The position numbers and the translations under genes are program-made. This document shows positions 43,843-53,886 of a stretch of 64,000 bases of DNA, piece by piece. Source of the stretch: Bradyrhizobiaceae bacterium. Lineage in GTDB: Bacteria; Pseudomonadota; Alphaproteobacteria; Rhizobiales; Xanthobacteraceae. Location of the stretch: assembly GCA_020544565.1 (NCBI GenBank), contig CP078014.1, positions 2,482,016 through 2,546,015 on the forward strand, read 5' to 3'. Each line of letters starts with the position of its first letter. The stretch's first letter is position 1. Under the pieces are notes generated by a model that saw only the letters and a list, made by a program, of their open reading frames with translations, did not search any database and was not told where the DNA came from.

Positions 43843-45912
43843 CTACGCCGCCGCGCGGCGGGCGGCGATGATCTGCTCCGCCGCCCGGCCGGTGACCTCG
43901 GCCATGTGATCGAACTGCCGGACGAAACCGCCGGCGCCGGCGGTGGCCGAGCGCAACTCCACGATCAGGTCGCCGATCTCGGCTTCCGGCATCATGGCGC
44001 GCACCACGTCCCATCCGTTCCAGCCCTCGCGGGTGTCGAAGCCGAGGATCTGGCCACGCCGTCCCGACAGGATGGAATTGATCTTCGCCGTCGCCTCGCT
44101 CGGGCAGACGATCTCCACCATGTGGATCGGCTCCAGCAGCACCGGCAGGCATTGCGGCAACGCCTCGGTGACGCCGATGCGCGCCGCGGTGCGGAACGCC
44201 TGATCGGAGGAATCGACGCTGTGATAGGAGCCGTCGGTCAGCGTCACCTCGACGTCGATCACCGGAAAGCCGAGCGGCCCGCGCAGCATGCCGTCGCCGA
44301 CGCCTTCCTCGACCGCGCCGATATAGTTCTTCGGCACCGCGCCGCCGACCACGGTCTCGCGGAACACGATGCCCGAGCCGCGCGGCAGCGGCTTCACATC
44401 CAGCACCACGTCGCCGAACTGGCCGTGGCCGCCGGACTGCTTCTTGTGACGCCCGCGCTGGGTGATGGTCTTGCGGATGGTCTCCTGATAGCCGACCGGC
44501 GGCGCATGCTGCCTGACGCTGATGCCGAACCGGTCCTGCAACCGCTCGACCGCCACCCGCAGATGCATCTCGCCCTGTCCCCACAACACCATGTCATGGG
44601 TCAGCGGGTTGTGGACCACGCTCAGCGAAGGGTCCTCCTCGCTCAATCGCGCCAGCGCCTGGCCGAGTTTGACGTCGTCCTTGCGGTCCGCGGCCGCGAG
44701 CGCCGTCGCCAGCACCGGCGCGGCCGTCACCACCTCTGTCAGCGCGGCCGGCACGGCCTTCGCCGTGGTCAGGGTGTCGCCGGTCTTCACCGCGTCGAGC
44801 TTGCCGAGCGAGACCGTGTCTCCCGCCACCGCCGTCGCGCGCTTGGCGTCGCCGCCGACCTGCGGCGCGACAATGCCGGAGACGCGGCCGCTGCCGCCGC
44901 CGGACGACTGCACCGTGTCGCCGTCGGCGATCTGCCCGCTCAGGACGCGGGTCAGCGACAGCTTGCCGCCGTGCTGGAGATGGGTGGTCTTCATCACATA
45001 GCCGAGCGCCGGCCCGCCGTCGGCGACGCCGAGCCGCTGCGCGGTGGCGGCGACGCCGGGCGCTTCGTGGCGCAGCGCCTTCATCAGCCGCAGCACGCCG
45101 TTCTCGCGGGTGGCGCAGCCGAGCAGCACCGGACAGATCTGGCCCTCGCGCAGTTCGCTGGCGAGATCGTCGAACACCTCGTCGCGCGGCGGAGGAATGT
45201 CCTCGAGCAGTTGTTCGAGCAGCCGGTCGTCGTGATCGGCGAGCTTCTCCAGCATGGTGAGCCGGGCCTCCTGCTCGCGGTCGAGATCGCCGCCGGCGAG
45301 ATCGATCACCTCGGAGGGCATGTGCTCGCGATAGACGAAGGCGCGCTCCAGCGCGAGATCGACGAAACCGGCGATGAGATCACCCTTCCAGATCGGAATC
45401 TGGCGCAGCACCAGCGGCGTGCGCGAGGCCGGCTGCAACGTCGCCAGCGTCTCGCGGATGCGCTTGTTGGCCTTGTCGATCTTGTTGAGGAACAGGAAGC
45501 GCGGGATCCGCAGGTCTTCCAGCTCGCGCATGATGATCTGCAATTGCGGCAGCTTGCGCTCGTCCGCCTCGCACACGATCACCGCGGCGTCCACCGCCGG
45601 CAGCGCCGCGCGCATGTCATGGGCGAATTCGATGGAGCCGGGGCAATCGATGAAGGTGTAGCTGTCGCCCATGAAGGTGGTGGTGGCCGCGGTGAGGCCG
45701 ACGCTCATGCGATGATGGCGCGCCTGCGGCGAGGAATCGCCGACCGTGTTGCAGGCTTCGACGCTGCCCGCCTTGGCGATGGCCCCGGTGCGGGACAGGA
45801 TGGCTTCGAGAAGGCTGGTCTTGCCGCTCTGAAACGGGCCCACCAGCGCGATGCACCGGGGCCCTCGTGGACTTCTTCCGTTTTGTCCTGCAGGTCTTGC
45901 GTCTTGTCCCAT
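43843..45912 (-). CDS. Elongation factor G-like GTPase (EF-G paralogue)
   Basis: 689-residue translational GTPase resembling EF-G but divergent. G1 is ALVGPFQSGKTSLLEAIL, where canonical EF-G has AHIDAGKTT; G3 is FIDCPGSIEF; G4 is FLNKIDK. Domains II to V follow, including GQGEMHLRVAVERL and the domain IV/V blocks GRHKKQSGGHGQFGDVVLDV and PIHMVEIVCPSEATAKINSI. This matches the FusA2/EF-G-like group found beside the housekeeping EF-G in many alphaproteobacteria; its role (possibly elongation under stress, or ribosome recycling) is unsettled. ATG 45910-45912 has a strong AAGGAGA site six bases upstream. Likely monocistronic. Confidence 0.88.
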   Translation of the reverse strand: MGQDARPAGQNGRSPRGPRCIALVGPFQSGKTSLLEAILSRTGAIAKAGSVEACNTVGDSSPQARHHRMSVGLTAATTTFMGDSYTFIDCPGSIEFAHDMRAALPAVDAAVIVCEADERKLPQLQIIMRELEDLRIPRFLFLNKIDKANKRIRETLATLQPASRTPLVLRQIPIWKGDLIAGFVDLALERAFVYREHMPSEVIDLAGGDLDREQEARLTMLEKLADHDDRLLEQLLEDIPPPRDEVFDDLASELREGQICPVLLGCATRENGVLRLMKALRHEAPGVAATAQRLGVADGGPALGYVMKTTHLQHGGKLSLTRVLSGQIADGDTVQSSGGGSGRVSGIVAPQVGGDAKRATAVAGDTVSLGKLDAVKTGDTLTTAKAVPAALTEVVTAAPVLATALAAADRKDDVKLGQALARLSEEDPSLSVVHNPLTHDMVLWGQGEMHLRVAVERLQDRFGISVRQHAPPVGYQETIRKTITQRGRHKKQSGGHGQFGDVVLDVKPLPRGSGIVFRETVVGGAVPKNYIGAVEEGVGDGMLRGPLGFPVIDVEVTLTDGSYHSVDSSDQAFRTAARIGVTEALPQCLPVLLEPIHMVEIVCPSEATAKINSILSGRRGQILGFDTREGWNGWDVVRAMMPEAEIGDLIVELRSATAGAGGFVRQFDHMAEVTGRAAEQIIAARRAAA

Positions 45913-46142
45913 TGCCGTCTCCTTCTCTGGAGCACGGCCCGCGCCAAGCGGTTCACGGCGAAGGGACTGTCCGGTCGCCGCCGGAACGCTCTTGCTTCAG
46001 TGCTGCGCGCATTCCGCTCGCGCCGTTGCCACTTCTGCGGAATGCGTGGCGGGTCGGCGGACTGATCGTTTCAGCGCCGGACGGCCTTGGCAAGCGGGAA
46101 ACATCCCGCTGCGCAGCAAAGCCTTGTGAACGCACCCGATTG

Positions 46143-46619
46143 TCAGAACCGGCCGGGGCGCAGTTCGAGGCTCTGCACGCCGCCGGCGACGCTGAGGCCG
46201 GTCTGGCCCTGCACGCTGAGCGGCTGCAACGCGAACGAATTCTGCGAACCGCCGATCATGACGTTGCCGCCGAGACCGACGCCAACCGCGGCGCTGGCGC
46301 TGACGCCGGCATAGTTGCCCGACAGGTCGCCGGGGCCGAGCTGAACCGTGGGGGCGAACACCGCCCACGACAGCGCAGTCTGCTCGGTGATGCCGAGATC
46401 GATGCCGACCTTGGTAATCCGCGCGGTGTAGAGATCGTCCGGCCGGCCCTGGGCGCGGAACACGCAGCCGAGATTGGTGACCGAGCCGACGATCATGCCG
46501 ACATTGGGCCCGCCGCGGCATTCCAGCACGCCGACCTGGGTGCGCGACTGCGCATGCGCGAGCGTGATCGAAGCGATGAGCGCGGTTGCGGCAAGGGACA
46601 GGATAGATAGGCGGCGCAT
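46143..46619 (-). CDS. DUF992 secreted protein, copy 1
   Basis: 158 residues with a signal peptide (ILSLAATALIASITLAHA, cleaved before QSRTQ) and the DUF992 domain: VGVLECRGGPNVGMIVGSVT, LGCVFRAQGRPDDLYTARIT, KVGIDLGITEQTALSWAVFA, and the C-terminal GGSQNSFALQPLSVQGQTGL. Two Cys (LEC, LGC) probably form a disulfide. Paralogue of the gene at 46787. Exported, function unknown. Confidence 0.87.
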   Translation of the reverse strand: MRRLSILSLAATALIASITLAHAQSRTQVGVLECRGGPNVGMIVGSVTNLGCVFRAQGRPDDLYTARITKVGIDLGITEQTALSWAVFAPTVQLGPGDLSGNYAGVSASAAVGVGLGGNVMIGGSQNSFALQPLSVQGQTGLSVAGGVQSLELRPGRF

Positions 46620-46743
46620 GATGTCGTCTCCGGCTGAAAGGCGCGAAATGGACGGGCGGTCGAAAGGAATGAGGGCCTTATCTCAGCATAACCGCCGGCC
46701 GGGTTCAATCACGCCCCGGCGCTGCGCTTAAGAGAGCAACAAA

Positions 46744-46767
46744 AAAGGCCCGCATGCGCGGGCCTTT
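46744..46767 (-). terminator. Intrinsic terminator of DUF992 copy 2
   Basis: Stem AAAGGCCCGC / GCGGGCCTTT with a four-base loop; read on the minus strand it runs into TTTTTT. It begins 20 bp after the stop of the leftward gene at 46787, separating the two DUF992 transcripts. Confidence 0.88.
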
Positions 46768-46786
46768 CTCGTGACAGTCCGTTAAC

Positions 46787-47326
46787 TCAATGATGACGGC
46801 GATGCTTGCGCTTGTGGCCGCGACGGGGCTCGGAATAGCCGGCCGGCTCGAGGTGGAGCCCGACGATGCCGCCGCTGACGTTGACGCCGGTCTGGCCCTG
46901 CAGGCTGAGCGGCTGCAGCGCGAACGAGTTCTGCGAGCCGCCCCACAACAGGTTGCCGCCGCCGCCGACCAGGAACGAGGCGTTGCCGCCGACGCCGCCG
47001 AAGCTGCCGGCGAGATCGCCGCGGCCGATGCGCTTGGTCGGAGCATGCACGGCCCAGGCAAGGCCGGTCTTCTCGGTGATGCCGAGATCGACGCCGATGC
47101 GGTTGACATGAGCGACATAGCGCTCGGGACGACGGCCCTCGCTGCGGAATACGCAGTCCAGGGTGGTCGAGGACGTGATGATCATGCCGACATTCTGGCC
47201 GCCCTGACACTCGAGGACGCCGACGCGGACGCCCTGGGTCGCGGGCTGGGCATTGGCCGAGGCAAACGAAGCCACCAGCGCCGCGACGGCGACGCCAAGA
47301 AGGGACGAAACACGCATAAATTTCAA
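46787..47326 (-). CDS. DUF992 secreted protein, copy 2
   Basis: 179 residues with a signal peptide (SLLGVAVAALVASFASANA) and a DUF992 domain: VGVLECQGGQNVGMIITSST, LDCVFRSEGRRPERYVAHVN, RIGVDLGITEKTGLAWAVHA, GGSQNSFALQPLSLQGQTGV. It carries a C-terminal basic tail RRGHKRKHRRHH absent from copy 1. Its own terminator follows, so it is transcribed separately from copy 1. The pair suggests lineage duplication. Confidence 0.87.
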   Translation of the reverse strand: MKFMRVSSLLGVAVAALVASFASANAQPATQGVRVGVLECQGGQNVGMIITSSTTLDCVFRSEGRRPERYVAHVNRIGVDLGITEKTGLAWAVHAPTKRIGRGDLAGSFGGVGGNASFLVGGGGNLLWGGSQNSFALQPLSLQGQTGVNVSGGIVGLHLEPAGYSEPRRGHKRKHRRHH

Positions 47327-47442
47327 CTCCAGTGGATCAGATTGATGTGACGGAGGCGGACAAGAGGGAAGCGCCGTGTCAAAAACAAGGCGCTTTCCCC
47401 ATTTGCGATCAAACCAGCGTCAATATTTCGACAGTGTTGCGA

Positions 47443-49044
<1,602 letters not shown>

Positions 49045-49716
49045 ATGTACAAGCTCTACTCGATGCAACGCTCCGGCAACAGCTACAAGGTCCGCCTTGC
49101 GCTGGCGCTGTTGAACGCGCCCTACAAGACCATCGAGGTCGATGTCCTGCGCGGCGAAAGCCGCACGCCCGAATTCCTCGCCCGCAATCCGTCGGGACAG
49201 GTTCCGCTGCTGGAAGTCGCCGACGGCCGCTTCCTCGCCGAATCCAACGCCATCCTGTGGTATGTCGCGATCGGCACCTCGCTCGCGCCGGAAGACCGCG
49301 TCGAGCGCGCCCAGGCGCTGCAATGGATGTTCTTCGAGCAGCATGCGCTGGAGCCGAGCGTCGGCGCCGCCTATTTCTGGCTGGTGCTGGTGCGCGGCGG
49401 CCGCGACCTGCAGACCCACTCGCTCGAGGACTGGATGGAGCGGGGCTACGCCGCGCTGCGGGTGATGGAAAATCACCTCAAGACCCACGACTATTTTGCC
49501 GCCGGCCATCTCACCGTGGCCGACATCGCGTTGTACGGCTACACCCATGTCGCCAACCAGTGCGACTTCGACCTGTCGGGCTTCCCCGCGGTGCGGGCGT
49601 GGCTGAAGCGGGTCGAGCAGGAGCCGCGCTTCGTGCCGATGATGTGGAAGCCGGACGAGATCGCCGCGCCGGCTACGGTTCCCGGCTCCGAGGCCGACCT
49701 CGCCGCCGAGGCGTGA
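49045..49716 (+). CDS. Glutathione S-transferase family protein
   Basis: 223 residues. The N-terminal thioredoxin-like domain starts MYKLYSMQRSGNSYKVRLAL, with Ser/Tyr candidates for thiolate stabilisation, cis-Pro in RNPSGQVPLLEVADG, and the glutathione-binding LAESNAILWYVA. The C-terminal helical domain has LTVADIALYGYTHVA, the N-capping motif of GSTs. Substrate unknown; detoxification or thiol transfer. Stands apart from its neighbours. Confidence 0.88.
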   Translation: MYKLYSMQRSGNSYKVRLALALLNAPYKTIEVDVLRGESRTPEFLARNPSGQVPLLEVADGRFLAESNAILWYVAIGTSLAPEDRVERAQALQWMFFEQHALEPSVGAAYFWLVLVRGGRDLQTHSLEDWMERGYAALRVMENHLKTHDYFAAGHLTVADIALYGYTHVANQCDFDLSGFPAVRAWLKRVEQEPRFVPMMWKPDEIAAPATVPGSEADLAAEA

Positions 49717-49924
49717 TGGCGGACCGCGACGCAGGCGGCCGACGACGGGTGATCATCGAAAAGAACGGGGACAGACAGCGGGGATAACGGGCGCAATGGC
49801 CTATTATCGCAATAATCGCCTCTTTTTGGCCCTATTCAATGCCGCGCCGCCGCAAATTTGACAGCGAATCTTGCGATGGTTCCCTGCAACGGTGATTCGC
49901 CGCTCCGCTGAGGAATTGACGGCC

Positions 49925-50104
49925 ATGGCCCGGTCGATCGTGTCAGGAACCGGTTTTCAGATGAAATCCGTGCGCGCCGCGCCGCCACGGCTGACCCATG
50001 CCGTCGCCGCCTCGCTGGTGGTCGCAGCGTTGTCGCTGTGCCTGAGCGTCGCCCTGGCCGTGCTGTCGATTACGGCTGCGTCGGCGCTGCCGGTCGCCGG
50101 CTGA
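49925..50104 (+). CDS. Possible small membrane protein
   Basis: 59 residues from ATG 49925: a basic N-terminus, then one hydrophobic helix (VAASLVVAALSLCLSVALAV) and SITAASALPVAG. Composition could equally reflect GC-rich non-coding DNA. No family recognised. Confidence 0.3.
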   Translation: MARSIVSGTGFQMKSVRAAPPRLTHAVAASLVVAALSLCLSVALAVLSITAASALPVAG

Positions 50105-50174
50105 AGCCGCGTCATTTCCCGCACCCCGGAGACGATCCCGCGAGCCGCGCGGCGGCGCGGGCGGAGATGCACGA

Positions 50175-50372
50175 ATGAAGACATCGCTCGTGGTATCAGT
50201 GTCGCTGACGCTTGCGATCGCCGTGGTCGTGGCGGGGCTTGTGATCGCCACCCGCGCACGCGGCGCCAATCCCGCGGAGCGGCCGCCGCAGACGCGCGGC
50301 TTCCCCGTTCAGGACCATTTGTGGAATATGAAGAACGCGCCGGCGGCGATGAACGTGAAGCCGACGGCGTGA
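50175..50372 (+). CDS. Possible short exported peptide overlapping the DUF486 gene
   Basis: 65 residues (MKTSLVVSVSLTLAIAVVVA signal-like start). Its last 21 codons lie antisense inside the DUF486 gene, so the C-terminal part is probably not real. Kept only because the N-terminal 40 residues read like a genuine exported peptide. Confidence 0.25.
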   Translation: MKTSLVVSVSLTLAIAVVVAGLVIATRARGANPAERPPQTRGFPVQDHLWNMKNAPAAMNVKPTA

Positions 50373-50665
50373 TTCCAGCCGAGCGGCTCCTTCAGGTACA
50401 GCACCGAGAAGCCGGCGAACACCACCAGCGTGATGACTTCCTGAATGGTCTTGAGCTGCGCCGCCGAATAGACCGCGCTGCCCCAGCGGTTGGCCGGCAC
50501 CGCGAACCAGTATTCGAAGAACGCGATGCCCCAGCTCACCATGACGACAAGCGGCAGGGCATGGTCCTTGAACTTCAGGTGGCCGTACCACGCGAAGGTC
50601 ATGAACACATTGGACGCCAGCAGCATCACGATCGGCAGCAGGAACGGCGAAACGGTCGCAGGCAT
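50309..50665 (-). CDS. DUF486 membrane protein (DMT superfamily-like)
   Basis: 118 residues from ATG 50663-50665, with four predicted membrane helices, matching the DUF486 family size: LLPIVMLLASNVFMTFAWYG, HALPLVVMVSWGIAFFEYWF, VPANRWGS, TLVVFAGFSVLYLKEPLGWN and AVGFTFIAAGAFFIFHKW. The start is supported by GAGGA five bases upstream. The frame extends further upstream but as low-complexity arginine-rich sequence. DUF486 proteins are thought to be small drug/metabolite-transporter-like integral proteins; function unknown. Confidence 0.85.
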   Translation of the reverse strand: MPATVSPFLLPIVMLLASNVFMTFAWYGHLKFKDHALPLVVMVSWGIAFFEYWFAVPANRWGSAVYSAAQLKTIQEVITLVVFAGFSVLYLKEPLGWNHAVGFTFIAAGAFFIFHKWS

Positions 50666-50871
50666 GAAAGTCCTCATCGGCGGCGGGCAGACGTGATTCC
50701 GAAAGGCCGGACTTTGCTGCGACTGAGGGATCACCGCAAGAGCCACCCGCATGACGACGTGCGCCTTGCGCCCGCCGCCACGACAGGCTTCCATCGCGCC
50801 CGAAATAGCGGCCCTGACCGTGGCCGCATGCGAACGACGCCCAGACCGCCGAATCCCAGACCAGCAAACCG

Positions 50872-51087
50872 ATGACCCGTTGCCCCGACACCGTTCCCGC
50901 CGCACCACGCGCAGTCACCTGCCCGCGCTGCGGAACCGCATTCACCTGCGACCTGTCCGGCCGCTGCTGGTGCATGGACGAGACCGCGACGCTGCCGATG
51001 CCGGCGGAGGGCGAGGACTGCCTGTGCCCGGCCTGCCTGCGGTCAGAGGCCGCGCGCCACGCGCGTGGCGAGAGCAAGATGGATTGA
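50872..51087 (+). CDS. Cysteine-rich CWC-family protein
   Basis: 71 residues with two Cys pairs and a CWC motif: VTCPRCGTAFTCDLSGRCWC, then EDCLCPACLRSEAARHARG. Matches the cysteine-rich CWC family, presumably zinc-binding. Divergent from the DUF486 gene. Function unknown. A dispersed repeat begins 10 bp after its stop. Confidence 0.8.
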   Translation: MTRCPDTVPAAPRAVTCPRCGTAFTCDLSGRCWCMDETATLPMPAEGEDCLCPACLRSEAARHARGESKMD

Positions 51088-51096
51088 GGTTGAATC

Positions 51097-51242
51097 GTCA
51101 TTGCGAGCCGACGGGTCCGGCCATAAGCGCCTTTACGCGCGTCTTTGACGCGCTATGGCCGGCCCGATGACTCCGCGAAGCGATCCAGAAGCTGCAAAGT
51201 AAGAGCTGGATTGCTTCGTCGCTGACGCTCCTCGCAATGACG
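51097..51242. repeat. GTCATTGCGAG-type repeat with inserted 42-bp palindrome
   Basis: Begins GTCATTGCGAGCCGACGGG and ends GCTCCTCGCAATGACG, the same family as 20551 and 21347. Unlike those it contains the 42-bp hairpin at 51119-51160 shared with 29305-29346. Confidence 0.7.
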
Positions 51243-51278
51243 TCGGCGATGGCCAATCGAACGTCATTTCATCAGGTT

Positions 51279-51986
51279 CTAGACCGGATACCCCGGCGCG
51301 CGGCGCGCCATGCCGCCGAACGCATCGAGCAGCGTCTCGCGCCAGGCGTAGACCGGGTCGTCCTCCTTGAGCAGCCGGAACGCGCTGATGGCGCGCGCCC
51401 ACTGGAAACCGCCGAACACGATGTAGTCGGCATAGTTCGGCGCGTCGCCGCCGAGATAGGGCTGCGTCTTCAGCGTCATCCGCATCGGCAGCAGGCTCCG
51501 GCGAAACGCCTCCACCGCCGTGTCGCGGTCGGCGGCGGCCTGCTCCAGCGTCCTGCCGAGGCGCTTCTCGCGGCTGTCGCGGAAATAGGCCTGCTCGGCC
51601 GGGCGCAGATGGCCGTGAATATCCAGCGCGATCATCGGAAAGATGCCGCCGATCACCGCGACGTCGCCCCACCAATTCAGCATCCGGCCCATGGCACGAC
51701 CGCCTGCGCCGCCGAACAGCGAGGGACGGTCGGGATAGGCGTCCTCGAGATAGAGCGCGATGTCCCAGGAGTCCGAAAGCACCATGTCGCCGTCGAGCAG
51801 CACCGGCACCTTGTCCGCGCCGTGCGGCGCCAGCGCATCCGTTTCGGTGAACCGCCACGGGATGGTATCGTGATCCAGCCCCTTGTGGGCGAGCGCCATG
51901 CGGGTGCGCCAGCAATACGGGCTGAACACGCGCTGCGGATCAGCACCGCACAGTTCGAAAAGCTTTCGCGTCGCCATCGCCGTCAC
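51279..51986 (-). CDS. Glutathione S-transferase family protein (LigE/beta-etherase-like)
   Basis: 235 residues. N-terminal domain KLFELCGADPQRVFSPYCWR resembles the LigE/F group; glutathione contacts DKVPVLLDGDMVLSDSWDIA; C-terminal helical domain with PNYADYIVFGGFQWARAISA. Its ATG overlaps the stop of the upstream GST gene by 4 bp (51983-51986), so the two GSTs form an operon. Which aromatic ether or other electrophile it handles is unknown. Confidence 0.83.
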   Translation of the reverse strand: MTAMATRKLFELCGADPQRVFSPYCWRTRMALAHKGLDHDTIPWRFTETDALAPHGADKVPVLLDGDMVLSDSWDIALYLEDAYPDRPSLFGGAGGRAMGRMLNWWGDVAVIGGIFPMIALDIHGHLRPAEQAYFRDSREKRLGRTLEQAAADRDTAVEAFRRSLLPMRMTLKTQPYLGGDAPNYADYIVFGGFQWARAISAFRLLKEDDPVYAWRETLLDAFGGMARRAPGYPV

Positions 51987-52687
51987 CCCTTCACCACGGC
52001 CGCGCTCTGGCCGAACAGCACCTTCTTCTGATCGTCGGTGAAGACCGTGCCGAGGCTCGGGTTGACCTTCGGCCCGATGTCGTAGGCGCGCACCGTGGCG
52101 GGCCGGGCACGGATGGCCTCGAACCAGCGCTTGAGATGCGGGAAGTCCTCCAGTCTCTGGCCCTGCCGTTCATAGGGCACGATCCACGGATAGGCCGCCA
52201 TGTCGGCGATGGAATAGTCGCCGGCGACATAGTCGCGGTCGGCGAGGCGCTTGTTGAGCACGCCATACAGCCGGTTGGTTTCCTTGACGTAGCGCTCGAT
52301 TGCGTAAGGCAGCTTCTCGGGCGCATAGACGCTGAAGTGGTGGTTCTGCCCGGCCATCGGGCCGAGGCCACCCATCTGCCACATCAGCCACTGGATCACG
52401 TCGAAGCGCCGGCGCAGATCCGCCGGCAGGAACCGGCCGGTCTTTTCCGCCAGATACATCAGGATCGCACCCGATTCGAAAATCCTCACTGGCTCGCCGC
52501 CATCGGCGGGGGCGCGATCGATGATCGCGGGCATGCGGTTGTTCGGCGAGAACGCCAGGAACTCCGGCTTGAACTGATCGCCCGCGCCGATGTTGACCGG
52601 ATGGATGGTGTAGGCGAGGCCGGTTTCCTCGAGAAACATCGTGATCTTGTGGCCGTTCGGAGTCGGCCAGTAATAGAGATCGATCAT
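51983..52687 (-). CDS. Glutathione S-transferase, YfcG/YghU (nu-class) type
   Basis: 234 residues. Start MIDLYYWPTPNGHKITMFLE is the hallmark of YfcG-like disulfide-bond oxidoreductases; PNNRMPAIIDRAP with cis-Pro, FESGAILMYLAEKTGRFLP, MWQMGGLGPMAGQNHHF and DYSIADMAAYPWIVPYERQG follow. YfcG/YghU reduce small disulfides using glutathione. Upstream partner of the LigE-like GST with a 4-bp overlap. It begins 225 bp beyond the stop of the sulfurtransferase gene, the last gene of the catabolic module. Confidence 0.9.
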   Translation of the reverse strand: MIDLYYWPTPNGHKITMFLEETGLAYTIHPVNIGAGDQFKPEFLAFSPNNRMPAIIDRAPADGGEPVRIFESGAILMYLAEKTGRFLPADLRRRFDVIQWLMWQMGGLGPMAGQNHHFSVYAPEKLPYAIERYVKETNRLYGVLNKRLADRDYVAGDYSIADMAAYPWIVPYERQGQRLEDFPHLKRWFEAIRARPATVRAYDIGPKVNPSLGTVFTDDQKKVLFGQSAAVVKG

Positions 52688-52911
52688 CCTGCCTGTCCCT
52701 GATGATGGCGAACCGCGGGGCGCGCTTTGATCGCGCGGCCACGATATTCATGCGATTGCATGAACCTCGCGCGCCGCCGGCGCGAAGTCAATGGCGCTCA
52801 CGCAGGCTTTATGGGGACAGAACCGAACTGCACCCGGAAGGTTGCCGGCAGCAAGGGCAAGGCGTCTGCGGGGCAGACCACAAGGCAGGTTGCGGCCGTG
52901 GTCGCGATCGC

Positions 52912-53799
52912 TCAGCCGACTTCGATCGGCAGCGACGGATCCTTCGCCCATTCGCTCATCGAGGCATCGTAGACCGCGATATCGGCGAAGCCGAGCTGGT
53001 GCAACAGGAAGGCATCCATGGTCGCCGCGATCCCGCCGCCGCAATAGACGAGAATACGCTTCGATTTGTCGGCGCCGACATTCCTGAAAATGGCCGCCAC
53101 CTGTTCGGGCGAGCGGATCGCCAGCGTCGCCGGATCCTGAAGACCCGTGGCCGGCACGTTGACGCTGCCGGGGATGCGCCCCGGCCGACCGTAACGTCCG
53201 CTGGCGCCGCTATGCAGGTCGGGCGCCAGCGCGTTGATGGTGCAGACACCCGCAGCGCCAATGGCGGCCTGCATGTCTTCCTTGCCGACGAACACCGCCG
53301 GACGCGGCCGGACCGTCAGTTGCGCGGCTCCGTATTCGCGGGGCGTCGCCGACAGGGGACGCCCCTCCGCGGCCCATTTGTCGAAACCGCCGTCCACAAC
53401 CGCGGCGTTGTCGAAGCCGATCGCGCGCAACATCCACCATATGCGGGTCGCCCACTGCATGGCCTTGCGCGAATAGAGGATGACGCGCGAACCATCTCCG
53501 ACGCCCTTCGCGGCCAGGCGGCGCGCCAGCTCCTCGATCGGCAGCATCATGAAATTGGTTTTCGCGGTTTTGTCCGAGAGGTCCTCCTGAAGATCGAGGA
53601 AGGCCGAGCCGGGGATGTGTCCTGCATCGTAGTCGGCGCGGCCGCTCTCGACCCGATACGGCCGTCCGGTGCCGGTTTCATAGATGAGATAGGTCGTGCA
53701 GTCGAAAATACGCAGACTTGGATCATCGAGGTGCGCGGCGAGCCACTCCGTCGAGACCAGATGCTCGGGATGGAGATAGCGCGGGCTGTCATCGGTCAT
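52912..53799 (-). CDS. sseA: Sulfurtransferase, 3-mercaptopyruvate/thiosulfate (rhodanese) type
   Basis: 295 residues with tandem rhodanese domains: an inactive first half (LHPEHLVSTEWLAAHLDDPS, DAGHIPGSAFLDLQEDLSD) and a catalytic second half with ILVYCGGGIAATMDAF, whose Cys is the persulfide carrier. The six-residue active loop reads CGGGIA, unlike CRxGxR-type thiosulfate rhodaneses and CGSGVT-type mercaptopyruvate enzymes but nearer the latter. It transfers sulfane sulfur to a thiol or cyanide. It is downstream of the amidohydrolase gene by 87 bp on the same strand, so it likely belongs to the catabolic module. Confidence 0.87.
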   Translation of the reverse strand: MTDDSPRYLHPEHLVSTEWLAAHLDDPSLRIFDCTTYLIYETGTGRPYRVESGRADYDAGHIPGSAFLDLQEDLSDKTAKTNFMMLPIEELARRLAAKGVGDGSRVILYSRKAMQWATRIWWMLRAIGFDNAAVVDGGFDKWAAEGRPLSATPREYGAAQLTVRPRPAVFVGKEDMQAAIGAAGVCTINALAPDLHSGASGRYGRPGRIPGSVNVPATGLQDPATLAIRSPEQVAAIFRNVGADKSKRILVYCGGGIAATMDAFLLHQLGFADIAVYDASMSEWAKDPSLPIEVG

Positions 53800-53886
53800 G
53801 GGTCTCTCCTGAACTAGCGGTCAATCTCATGTGCCGCAGGACCGCGCGGATCGCGCCCGCAACGTCCGCGCGTCCTTGGCGTGCCG

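Noticed and set aside
43906..46065. 719-codon plus-strand frame
   Set aside because: Antisense to the EF-G-like gene, which has intact GTPase motifs.
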